Shown here piece after piece: positions 53,923-64,000 of a DNA stretch of 64,000 nt. The stretch's first letter is position 1; each line of letters starts with the position of its first letter. The stretch is from positions 2,852,001 through 2,916,000 of the forward strand of contig CP071496.1 in assembly GCA_017354895.1 (NCBI GenBank), written 5' to 3'. Source of the DNA: Podospora comata. Taxonomy: Eukaryota > Ascomycota > Sordariomycetes > Sordariales > Podosporaceae. A model generated the notes under the pieces. It searched no databases, was not told the origin of the DNA, and saw nothing but the letters and a program-made list of their open reading frames with translations. A program made the position numbers and the translations under genes.

Positions 53923-56900
53923 GACGACGACTGCACATTTGAACATTCCCGCCTAAAATTACAGTTACACTTTTATCCCCCCCCCCTTTCATCAATTCGC
54001 CTCATCAATCTGCAAAGGGCTAGAGAATCGTGGTTTCCCCGCAGTGGGGCAGCCTTGTTCAATTGTCGTTTCTTTTTTATCCCGTAGGCGGTTCAGGTTC
54101 AGGGGCTTTCTCTCGGGTTCGTATGTAAGCAATACCACACCAACAACAGGGCTCAGGGCTGGAGGTTAAAGTTGGATGGAGATCTGTTTTTTTCTTGTTT
54201 TTTTTCAAGGAGTGAGTGTGGGAGTGCGGCATGCGACGTTGGATCGTAAAAAGAAAATGAAGGTGGTTATTTTTAGCGGATTGTGGAATTGCCATGTTTG
54301 GGTTTGTTTTCTGGGGAAGAAGAAATTGTGACATCGATTGTTGGGGTGGATGGTATTGGAGGGTGACGTTTTGTTTCGACCACAAGTGATGCGAGACTGT
54401 TTATTACTGTTGGGTTTCCAAGGAAAATGATGGAAAGAGAGGCTTCTTTTTGTTTTAGAGCTGAAAATCAATCAGGTCAACCGTGGAATGAAAGTTCTGG
54501 CTGGAAGATCTGGTGTGTCTTAGCCTGGCAGCATCAGCTCAGATGTCCAGCATCAACATTCATCACCTGCCTTCCTCACCTTTGCTAAACAAGCCACATT
54601 CCCAAGTCGCTGGCATCTGCTGGTCGTCAGTCCTTGTGAATAACCAACCATTTGCAATGGTCCCGCATCTCGATCCACCAGTCAGTGCCGGCTTACCCAT
54701 ACGCAGCTTGCGTATGCCAAATGCCAACCCTCCGACATCGACCACACCTCAGATCGCCCTTCCAATTGTACGGTCCTCCGGCCCCGAACCCTGCCTATTC
54801 GCGCGTCCCTGAAATCTCTCCAATTCAGCTTGGCTCGCGAAACGTGCTCCGGTGTCTATCAGTCAATAAATTTCCACCGCTGTATACCTCTTGCCCCAAG
54901 TACATGATTGGTGGCGAGAGAGAATGATCCAATGTGTTCTGCCCTGAATACGCCGCCCTTGGGCGGTCAAACAACACCCAACACGGGAATACCGCAAGGT
55001 CGCACCGTCCCAATCCCATGGGAAGGATTCATTCGCTTCTTCTCTGCTGGAACTTCTAGAAGATCTACCACCCCTTCCCCTTCCCTTCCCCCCTCGGTTC
55101 CTTCATCGCTCGATTGGTTGCGATAGATAACGCGGCCGACATCCTATTCGTCGCTCCGTGCCGTGCGTTGGCCCGGGTGTTGGGTGTGTGGTAGTAGTGG
55201 AAAATGTATAATGTATGTAGTCAACACCGAAAAGGGGGGACGAATAAGACGCCGCAAGGCCGCAGCCGCAGCAGACCATCCATCCATCAATCAGCAGAAA
55301 AGAAAAAGAAAAACCGGGCTGGCGGATGGCAGGCAAAGGAAACAAAGACTCTGGTTCGGCATGCAATAGAAGGCTTCCAGAAGCTCTTTTCCCTTGTCCG
55401 GATTCGATCATCTGGTTTCAGGTTGTACCGCAGGAAGCCAGTAGCGTCATGCACAACACATCTTCGGGACCTGAGAGGGCGGACATGGCCGAAGTTCGGT
55501 TGGCTTGGTGGATTCAAGCTCTCAGGCGGCGTGGCGAAATTGTAGGGCCTCGGGCGGGTAGATGTGGATGAAGCCTTGGGGGAGAATGACACGAAGACAA
55601 ACGTTTGGTGGTGAGGTGCCGTTAGTAGACCTGAGTGCGCCGCGGGGTCGCTGGCGGGAATGTTGATCAGTGTGTCCTGGCGATGGCCACATCAGGAACG
55701 ACAAGTCATTTTCACCCGAGACAACCACCCGCGATTGCGAACCTGAGCTTTTTGTAGCGGGGTCGTGTGGACGTGATGCTTGGACCAGCCCCAAACCTAA
55801 GTCTTGGTTGATACCACACTGCTTTTCCGCATTGGTCCTCAGCGCGCCTCACGCACATTTAGTACACCGCTTGTAGCTAATAGCAGCGACACCAAGCCCG
55901 TTTCACCGCAAACCGCACGTGGAAAACCCAGGATAACTTGCGTGCTTTAGTGCGCGGTGTCGCGGGAATCGACAGAAGGTAGGTGTACGGATACGCAGTG
56001 TGTGGGTCTCTCGCCCGTGATGTTTCGGCGTGCAGCTTGAAGTGGTGTTTGGTGCCGCTGCTGTTGATATTCAGTGTTATTCGTATCCCGTGATACAAGT
56101 CAAGAACAGGCCGCCGCACAACTGCACCTCTGCCTGATATCCACGCCGCCTTGCCGCTGTCGTGTATAGATGCGGTCAGATGTATATGGCCTCTTCCCGT
56201 GGTCCTCCCCCGCATGTGAAGACACACACAACCTGTGATGCCGTGAGGGAGGAATCTCACCGTTCGGCTAGCAATGCCAGATGCTAGGCCAGGAGATGGC
56301 GTGGAATTGCTGCGCACGCACAGATCAGCTAACCTCTTTTCCCTCTGGTCTCTGCCAAAACAGCCCTCACCCCCCGCCCCGCCCCCATTGTGTGGTGGAG
56401 TGACCTCGCACCGTACCCTTCGCCAGAGTGAGGACAAGGGCCGTAAAGTTCCGAACATGTGGCATGTGGCATGTGGCATGTGGGAAAGAGAGGGAGCGAT
56501 CCAACGATGCGGCACTCGTCATAAAAAGAGATGGTCAGGGTCCGGGCTCACCGCACAGCGGGACCCAGCGACCCAGCGACCCAGCGCGTTGCAATATCGG
56601 TGATGGAGGCAACATGCCTGGAGGGAAGACACTGGGACGGGCTGGGCCGGGCTGGGACGAGCTGGGACGAGCTGGGACGAGCTGGCTCGAGCTGGACGGA
56701 TCAAATGAATGGAATTTTCCCGAGGAGTCTTATCGCGGATGCCTCCACCGGCTGAGAAGACGCCATTTTGTGACTCTAGCGCTAGCCTGCCGGGCCAGGG
56801 CTGGCTGGCTGTTCAGCGCTGGGCTGCGTGAGGGCCACGATGCGTCCCGTCTTTGTGCGAATATTCCACCGCAGGCACCGCAGGTCAGGGGGGGCCATAA

Positions 56901-58111
56901 TGTACGTAAAGTCGACGGGTCGCCATGTGGCCTTTGATTGCCTGCTGGAGCCCGCTACACCTCATGGAGGTAAGACAGAGACACTGACACCGAATAGCTC
57001 TCGTCCGAAAAACTTGTGCCCACTGCGAGGAAAAAGCCACCAGCTTGTTTCCGGGCGGGATCTGCGCGCTGATGAGTGAATCGGAAGCGCACTCAATTCC
57101 AGAATCCAAAAACAAAAAAACAAAAAAAAGAAAAAGGTCTCACTCACCCCTCGTGGCGCTAGTTGGAGACAACGGCCCCTAGACATCAAGTATCATATAT
57201 CATACATGATAACGACAGACCTCAAAGCATTGTTCGCCAGGGAGCATCCCGTCGTATATGGTGGTAGTTAATCAGAGGAATGGTCACCAGTTCCTCTATC
57301 GCGACGGCAGCTCCACCCCCAAGGGTAGTGATCCCAGTGATCCCTGTGCATCCCAAGCCGCTTGTCCATCCGACCAGGGTGCCGCTACCACGCCTCCAGC
57401 GACCAATGCTGGCTTTCCTCCACCACTGGGCGGGCCAGCACCATTCTCGTCAAAGCCTTTCCCCTTCTAATAAACAGGGACCGACGACAAGCAACAAGCA
57501 CTCCTCCCTCCCCCCCCCCCCTCCCCCTTAAATGCGAAACAGCTGCTGATGCCCTTTCCCAGTGCTGTGTAACTGCATCTAGCTTGGTCCCTTGTTTGTG
57601 TGCGCCTGTGCCATTTCGATCTCGAATTCCATCTTTTCGTCTTCTCCCTCCAAGAGAAGAGAGCAAGCAAGCAATTGGCTTTCTTTGTTGTCGATACCCC
57701 TCAGCCTCTGGCCGACTGCCCGACCTGCATGCGTACCGCATCCTGCCGTTCTTCCCCAACACTCGCCTCTCCCCTCCTCCACCTCTACAACAACACCACC
57801 GCCGACGAACGACGCAAAACCGAGTGCGCCTGATAGATCCGACGAAATTAGCGACGCCGATTTTGACGACGCTCTCTACTGTATTATCGCCTCGACGACG
57901 GGCGGCCGGTTCTCCCGCCAGCTTTCCCGCTTCCGCTCTCCCACGCCAAGACCGGAGCCGAATGACGATCGGGTTTGGTGTTCTAGTGTCCCAGAATCAC
58001 CAAAGCCGTTTTGAGCGCCGTCAAAGTGCATATCCTCAGGTTTTTGCATGGTCGTTTGAGTAGGAGCATCATCAAAAAGAACACGGAAAAGGGAGCAAAG
58101 AAGCGGTAGCC
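53923..58111. other. 4.2 kb intergenic region upstream of the kinase gene
   Basis: No supportable gene. Frames up to 233 codons occur but have no protein-like composition, and they overlap one another on both strands. The stretch contains the three short tandem arrays listed separately (56455-56700). From about 57,480 it is CT-rich with a long C run (about 57510-57530), and it reads as the long leader of the kinase gene with several upstream ATGs. Confidence 0.45.
56455..56700. repeat. Cluster of three short tandem arrays
   Basis: Within 245 bp there are three unrelated arrays. CATGTGG (7 bp) has four perfect copies at 56456-56483. GACCCAGC (8 bp) has three perfect copies at 56562-56585. GCTGGGACGA (10 bp) has three perfect and about four imperfect copies at 56631-56700. 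The units differ in length and sequence, so they arose separately, presumably by replication slippage. Confidence 0.85.
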
Positions 58112-60078
58112 ATGGGCAACAGCCAAGGCAAGCCCGTTGACCTCGATGGCGAAGGTGGGTTGCAACAAGGAATCGGCGCATATCAGGAGCGGTCATACTA
58201 ACAACGAACAGTGAACTTGAACCACTTCCGCCTATTGCGAGTTGTCGGACGAGGAGCGTTTGGAAAAGTACGGATCGTCGAGAGAAAGGACACTGGGCTG
58301 TCGTTTGCGCTCAAGTACATTCGGAAAGATGAAGGTTGGTGCACCGTTGGGATCCCTCAAGGTCCTGACACCACAGATCAAGGACACGACGACTGACATG
58401 CGTGTATACAGTTGTGCGATCTGAAAGTGTACGCAACATCATTCGGGAAAGGCGAATGCTGGAGCACGTGAACCACCCGTTCATCTGCAACTTGCGCTAC
58501 AGCTTTCAGGACATCGAGTATATGTACCTGGTGGTGGATCTGATGAGCGGCGGTGATTTGCGGTTCCACATTTCAAGAAAAACATTCACAGAAGATGCCG
58601 TCAGGTTTTGGATTGCCGAACTGGGCTGTGCTCTGAGGTATGTGCACAGGCAAGGCATTGTCCATCGCGATGTGAAGCCCGACAACGTCCTTTTGGACGG
58701 AGAAGGTCACGTCCATTTGACGGATTTTGTAGGTTTCATGAGCCATATGACAGGGCTAGCTACGAGCGTCTGCTAACCTACTCACAGAACGTCGCCTCTG
58801 ATATCATGCCAGGCAAAAACCTGACAAGCAAGTCCGGCACCTTGGCATATCTTGCCCCCGAGGTCTACGCAGGAAACGGCTATGACGTACGCGCTGATTG
58901 GTGGTCATTGGGTGTCTTATTCTACGAATGCATTTACAACAAGGTACGAGAAAGCCCACCGCCGCTCCATGTCTTTGTTCTCTTCAACACTGGCCCCACA
59001 TCGCGGAGTTCACCGGGAAGCCGCATGAGTAAGACTAACACCCGTTGCAGAGGCCGTTCGAGGGAAATTCCGAATCATCATTGAGCGCCGTTATTCAAGC
59101 TGCAAAGCCCAGGTTTCCCGTAACAAATCCTCCGGTGTCGCTTACATGCATGTACGCCATCCAGGCCGCCCTGGAACCCAATCCGAGCAAACGTATGGGC
59201 CACACATGGGAGAGCTTCATTCACAATGACTTTTTCTCCATGATCGATTTCATGGCCCTGGAAAGGAAGGAGATTGAGCCAGTGTTTATCCCATCATCCG
59301 AAAAGACCAACTTTGACGCTACTTACGATTTGGAAGAGCTGCTTTTGGAGGAGGCGCCGCTTGAGGCTCGTGCGCGAAGACAGAAACCTAGGGAAAGGTT
59401 AAAGGACGACGCGACAGACAAGGAGATTCGTGAAGACGAGCTCTACAGGATGATAGAGACGGATTTCCGCAACTTTGACTACACTGTGGCCGCTTATAAG
59501 AAGTATGTTTCTCCACCATTTTCCCGCGGGTGCTCATGCTAACAACCGTTCCCAGAATTGCATCACAAACCACCCAACCAAACGGGCAACCAGCAGCACC
59601 AGCAGCCGCTGCCAGCAAAGAAAACCTCCAGCCCGGCACCGCCCAAACAACCGACACGGCCACAGCCGCGCCCGCCACGACAAACGGCAACTCCCCAACC
59701 GACAGCAACAAACTCACCCGCCCCCCGTCAAACCACTCGCGACGCAGCGCCCCAGGCCGCCCTCCCCCGCTGCCGCCATACCCCCAGTCTTACAACCCCC
59801 GCGCCGGAAACCGTTCGGGACCAGGAATGATTGTCGAGTCTCCAACAGGCGGCGTACAGGTTACTCTCGACGGGGGCGGCAGCTGGAGCGACCTTGCCAG
59901 ACAGGACGCGACACTCCCAGCGGACGCCTCTGGGGCGAATAACGAACTGGATGGAAAGGAAAGCGGCGGGGGGGGTGTCTTTGGGTTTTTGAGCAGGAAG
60001 AAGGGGAGGGGGAATAGTCCGAAGCCTAAAGAAAGGGGTGTATTGGGCAAGGAGGGTGCGAGAGTGGTGATTGGGTGA
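58112..60078 (+). CDS. AGC-family serine/threonine kinase, YANK/STK32 type
   Basis: Six exons (58112-58154, 58212-58334, 58412-58728, 58788-58943, 59051-59502, 59556-60078) give 537 residues. The N-terminus MGNSQGKPV is a candidate N-myristoylation signal. The kinase domain follows: VVGRGAFGKV at 25-34, ATP-binding Lys49 in FALKYI, catalytic HRDVKPDN with Asp142, and a metal-binding motif reading DFN (Asp160) instead of DFG. DFN is also found in animal YANK/STK32 kinases, which supports this assignment. Then come GTLAYLAPEVY, DWWSLGVLFYEC, RPFEG and NPSKRMG. After the domain lie an acidic FDATYDLEELLLEE segment, an AYKK/IAS junction, and a 160-residue Pro/Ala/Ser/Gln-rich tail. Substrates are unknown. 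A long leader with upstream ATGs may damp translation. Confidence 0.92.
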
Positions 60079-61400
60079 TTGTTTTTCTATCGTTATCATC
60101 TTTTCTTTGTTGAACATCTTTTTTTTTTCTGTCGTCGTCGTGGTACATTTTTGCACACACATCTACACTATCGTTCTTAATTTGTTTTCTTATACACTGT
60201 TGACTGGGGAAGGGGATGGGGGTGGGGAGGGAAGAGGTAGTGGTTGTTGCATATTCTATCTTTATGGGATAGAAAAGGAGTCTGTTATTTTGCTTATTTT
60301 TTTGTTTTTGCTTTTGTTCTCATATGGTGGGTGGTGGGTGGGCAAATAGGGTGGTATATTTTTTTGCATGGGGGAGGCATCTCCTTTTATATTTGCTAGG
60401 TGGTGTGGTTGAGTGGGAATGAGAATGGATGGGGGAAGAGAAATACAGGATTTGTGTGTGGATGCTGAATGTGCGTGTGTTGATCTTTGATTGCGTGTGC
60501 GGTTGTTTATTTAGGGTTTTCGTTGCGGGTTGTTATTGTTGTTGTTGTTGTTGATTGTATGTCTGGCCTGGTGAGCAAGCGTTAGTTCTGTCTTCTCTGT
60601 CCTGGGGCAACATGACAGGATGACAGAATGTGTGCAAGGGCGTTGATAGGGTGGTTGGTGGTGGTGGTACTGGCTGGAGAAGTTATATACCCATAGCTTT
60701 GTTGTCGTATATACGTACATATTTGAAGAATAACAAAAAGTAAAATGATCATGATACGATGTCCTGTTGGAACTGTTGTGCTACGACTGGACTGCGCGCG
60801 CATGCTGGCCGACAGCTTCATACTCAAGTGTAGCAAGCTCGGGGGGCAAATGCCACTCAGATGGCCAGGACAAATTTCCCAGAGCATTGCTTTCAACACA
60901 CAGGGTCACATAGTTGAAAGGCTTTCGATACCATTAGGCAGCATGTAGATACGCATCCAGTCACTTCACAATCACTTTACAATTCAAAGGGACACGAGAC
61001 ACACACACACCATAATCACCCCTTGTTATTCGGGGTATCACAATCAAAATCCATAATTCCATGCTCGCCGCCCAAACAAAAACCCCCTCAATTCCCGATC
61101 GTGCTGGTGGCCCTCGTTAAAAACCTGCCGAGCCCCCCCCCCTTACTGGGTACCCTCAGTCAGGAAAAGAGTGAACCACCCGATCAATACATTGACCCAT
61201 AGTCCAACAACTCCCCGAACGCCCAAAATAAATCCCATCCAATATCCCCAAAAATAAATCCAACAGACCCGCTCAATGCATACCCAACAACTTCGTCTAA
61301 CGCCTCAAAAGTGTCGGAAGAGGATGCAGTTCGATGGAATCATCAATGGTACTAGATTTCTTATTTGAGGACTCCATTTTCCCCTAATCTTGAATCACCA
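60079..61400. other. Convergent 3' region between kinase and DNA glycosylase genes
   Basis: 1.3 kb with no gene. T-rich 3' untranslated sequence of the kinase covers the first few hundred bases, including a GTT/GTTGTT microsatellite at about 60535-60553 and a CACACA run near 61000. A C run follows at about 61132-61141. Confidence 0.5.
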
Positions 61401-62710
61401 TCACCTCATCAGCGCCTTTCTTCCCCGCTTGGCAACTGGCTTGGAAGGTTTGACACCCTCCTCCTCCTTCTCCTCCTCCTCCTTCTCCTCCTCCTCCTTC
61501 TCCTCCTCCTCCTTCTCCTCCTCCTCCTTCTCCTCCTCCTCCTTCTCCTCCTCCTCCTTCTCCTCCTCCTCCTTCTCCTCCTCCTCGGTTTTTTTGACAG
61601 CGGCGCGCCGGCCACGTCTAGCCTTGGGTTTTGGCATGTCCGTAGACCCCCACTCGGCTTTGCGCTTCCTCCCCTTCGGCGCTGGCTTCTTCTCCTCCTG
61701 CCTCCCCTCATCCTCCTCCTCCACCACCTCCTCCTTGTTCTTTTCCTCCTCAACGACCACAGGGACACCGTCAAGAGTAATCTTCTGCAAGCGAGTAGCA
61801 TAGCAGCTTGTCCGGTTCCCAACTGTGACGTGAGCCAACGGTTCTCCCCCAGGGAGTGTAGGGTTCTCCGAGCCCTTGCTCCATCGATACTTGAAAAGCC
61901 AATCAGAGGGGAATTGGTGATAGTCACCGAGCACGCCAACAGCTGTCTGACAAACGTATCGGATCACCTCGTACAGAGTCTTAGTCTGCGCGTCGGTGAG
62001 ATGGTTGCATCTCTGCTCTGGGTGGATCCGGGACTGAAACAGCACCTCGTCGCCGACCCAGTTTCCGATCCCGCTGATGAACTTCTGGTTGAGAAGCATA
62101 GCTTTGACCGCGGCGCGACTGGCGCGACACTTGGACTGGAAGTACGCAAGCGTAAACCTGTCCGTGTCTTGCACAGGGTCGGGGCCGTTTTCTTTGAGAG
62201 GAGCATGGCTGCGAATGTCAGCGCCGGGGCAGTCCACCAGACGAACTCTAGCCAGGCGCCGATAGTCGGTGAAAGCCACTTCCACCGCGGGGTTGCAGGT
62301 GGTCGTGAGGTGGAATTTTGTGTATTTGGGAGGCCAGGTTTCGACGCGTGTGTCCGTGTCCCGGTAAAGGGACGAGTAGGATGTTTGGACGCCCCTAATC
62401 TGAAGCCAACCCGTCATGCCAAAATGCATCACCACATGCGGAGCCTTATCAAGGACAAGCCAGAATAGCTTGCCTTGCGACCCGGAGGAGATGACCTTCC
62501 TCCCGGTCAAGGCAGCCGAAACTGCGTCGCCGGTCGTGCCCGCCTTGCCAAAAACAATTTGGTCGTCGACAGCGGACGCGGTTCTGATGGTCTTGCCGAC
62601 GAGATGTAGGCGCAGAAAGTGCATGATGCGCGCGACTGGGTTTGGGGTTAGTTATCATGATGATACAGAACAGAGAGTCATGAAAACTTGCCTTCAGCTA
62701 TCTCAGGCAT
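61401..62710 (-). CDS. Formamidopyrimidine/Nei-type DNA glycosylase (Fpg/MutM)
   Basis: A 19-bp first coding exon (62710-62692) and exon 2 (62635-61401) give 417 residues. The 56-bp intron starts GCAAGT and ends CCCAG, a GC-AG intron. The mature N-terminus PEIAE places the catalytic Pro2 and Glu3 correctly, and only the spliced frame does this. The eight-stranded N-domain includes MHFGMTGWLQI, and the helix-two-turn-helix block reads NQKFISGIGNWVGDEVLFQSRIHPEQ. The family's C-terminal zinc finger is absent, as in plant and many fungal members. The tail instead has Lys/Arg patches and eight EEEEK repeats, then GRKALMR. Bacterial homologues excise oxidised purines and cut the strand by beta-delta elimination; the basic ends suggest nuclear DNA contact. 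Confidence 0.93.
61459..61583. repeat. 15-bp coding minisatellite (EEEEK)n in the glycosylase gene
   Basis: About eight near-perfect copies of TCCTCCTCCTTCTCC on the plus strand encode EEEEK repeats on the minus strand. The unit is a multiple of three, so copy-number changes would leave the frame intact. Confidence 0.9.
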
Positions 62711-63289
62711 GTTTGCGAGATGTGATGATCTCTGTCTAGAAGTCAAAGTGCAAGATGCGACTCGTGTGGTTCGGTGATTTGGAGACCAGCGAGTGCGAGT
62801 CCAACTACTTGAAAGCAGCTGAGGCATCAAAGATGTCAGATAAGACCAGATAGACATACCAACAGTTGTTGGAAGCAGACTTACAAAGATGGAAGACTTC
62901 TTTTGATGTGGAGGTGACAGAAAGTTGATCGATCACGAAGGTGAGAGTTGCATGTTATGGGAAAGGAAATTTTGGGAGAGACGCTCCAGGAAATATTGGG
63001 GGGTGTATATACATGGGAGGGACAGCGTTGCGGCGGAACCAAATGTACACATATCTTTCACAGGTACGCTGCTGAAGATGCTCCAACAGGTGGTCGCGCC
63101 CCTGAAGCGTTGGCTCTTCGTCGGCGCGTCGTGCTCTTATGGACGAGGAGTCAAAGGCAAAACACGAGCGCTCTGCGACTTCACGTGATGTGATCAAAGC
63201 GCCCATGCTCCCGGCAGCTGGCCAAGCTTTCAAGCTTTCAACAGCCCCACTCTGCCGCAGCGGGTTTTTCCACTGCCCCACACAAACTG
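62711..63289. promoter_or_regulatory. Upstream region of the DNA glycosylase gene
   Basis: 579 bp between the leftward glycosylase gene and a leader-like stretch running right, so probably a divergent promoter. No gene is seen. Confidence 0.45.
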
Positions 63290-64000
63290 GGCAGCTTCAA
63301 AAACTCTGCGACTGCAACTTTTTCTCTTTCTTCCTCTCCAACATCAGACCACAACCACAACCATCACAACCACCAATCTGCTTCTGGTAAGTCGCATTTG
63401 CTTCCGCAGACGCGCTTGACAACAGCAACATTTCTATGATGACACAACCAATACCGCAAACTAGAGTCTTTGACCTTCGGGTATGAAACTAGCATTGTCA
63501 CGTCAGTCTGAACTTTGTTGCTGTTGTCGCCGCGCTGCAAACCACCGACCTTTGCAATCCGGACAGGACTGACCAGCAAGCAGTACTCTGGCCTCCTACG
63601 AGCCACAGTCGCGGATGGGAATCATAACACCTGATTGATGGGCATCATTTGCCTGGTGGAGGTCGATGGGGACACAGCACCATGACCAACCAACCGACCT
63701 TGAACAACTCTCACCACCAGTTGAGGCGTCAACGCTATCAGGTCAGTGCCCTTCGTCACCCTCACCTCTTCCCATCCTCGGATTTCATGATGTTCTTACT
63801 TTGCTTCGGCAAGTTGGAATTACCGACTGAAATATCTTTTAATGAAGACACAAATGGCTGTTTCTGATTGAATCCAACACTTCTTACCTTTTCACTTCTC
63901 CATTGGTTGTGCGGCTTTCAGACGCTAACATCCATCAAGCAGATCATCCATACCTGTCACTGAGTAAGTCGACAGCTTCTTTCACCAGCACTCGCTGTGC
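63290..64000 (+). other. Probable 5' end of a rightward gene cut by the window edge
   Basis: From about 63310 the plus strand is CT-rich, then CAACCA-rich, like a fungal 5' leader, followed by a GTAAGT donor at 63387. Further right, ATG 63682 in good context (CACCATGACC) opens MTNQPTLNNSHHQLRRQRYQ up to a GTCAGT donor at 63742, a TTTCAG acceptor near 63921 and another GTAAGT donor near 63963. The phases do not settle into one convincing frame within the window, so exons and product are unknown. Confidence 0.3.

Noticed and set aside
55877-56515. A 212-codon open frame on the minus strand
   Set aside because: No domain, many Cys/His/Arg in random order and overlap with microsatellite DNA; nothing supports translation.
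57362-58063. A 233-codon open frame on the plus strand before the kinase gene
   Set aside because: It lies in the CT-rich leader of the kinase gene, has no domain and competes with other overlapping frames.

Overview
The window is nuclear DNA of a filamentous ascomycete, most likely a sordariomycete of the order Sordariales. This is inferred from short introns (about 50-125 bp) with GTRNGT donors and CTRAY-like branch sites, from orthologues of fungal housekeeping genes, from a complete VIVID-type LOV photoreceptor gene, and from an AT-biased repeat fossil of the kind left by repeat-induced point mutation. I placed sixteen protein-coding genes and worked out most exon boundaries from reading-frame phase and family motifs. 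There are no rRNAs, CRISPR arrays or convincing tRNAs. The rightmost gene, if present, runs off the edge.

Layout. 1-7 kb: a gene-poor left edge with one doubtful gene relic, then the multi-KH protein Scp160/vigilin (+). 7-12.4 kb: a 5.6 kb gene-free, G/T-skewed block. 12.4-15 kb: a stand-alone Clr5-domain protein (+) convergent with the SMC5/6 SUMO ligase Nse2 (-). 15-22.6 kb: a 2.9 kb promoter region leading to the blue-light receptor vvd (+), then 4 kb without genes but with a 16-bp tandem array. 22.6-30 kb: neutral ceramidase (-) and CCR4-NOT subunit Caf40/Rcd1 (-), separated by pyrimidine-rich, transcript-like DNA. 30-34 kb: a 1,274-aa Gly/Ala-rich, apparently GPI-anchored wall protein (-). 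34-37.6 kb: intergenic DNA holding a small decayed LTR-type element. 37.6-53.8 kb: the dense core with K+/H+ antiporter Kha1 (+), riboflavin enzyme Rib3 (-), ubiquinone methyltransferase Coq3 (+), rRNA-processing Utp14 (-), mitochondrial ribosomal protein mL41/MRPL27 (+), an HSL-type lipase/esterase (-), a RING E3 candidate (+) and a small mitochondrial protein (-). 53.8-58.1 kb: intergenic DNA with three microsatellite arrays. 58.1-62.7 kb: a YANK/STK32-type kinase (+) and an Fpg/MutM-type DNA glycosylase (-).

The genes do not form a biosynthetic cluster; adjacent genes are mostly convergent or divergent pairs. Functional echoes are limited: Utp14 and mL41 share a 413-bp divergent promoter, linking cytosolic and mitochondrial ribosome production, and Rib3 and Coq3 are divergent cofactor genes. 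The most unusual items are the Gly/Ala/Cys-module wall protein, two GC-AG first introns after identical 19-bp first coding exons, a stop-free 51-nt intron in Kha1, paired GATC elements upstream of vvd, the 16-bp TCGATT array and the 211-bp direct-repeat fossil. No clearly new multi-gene system was found.
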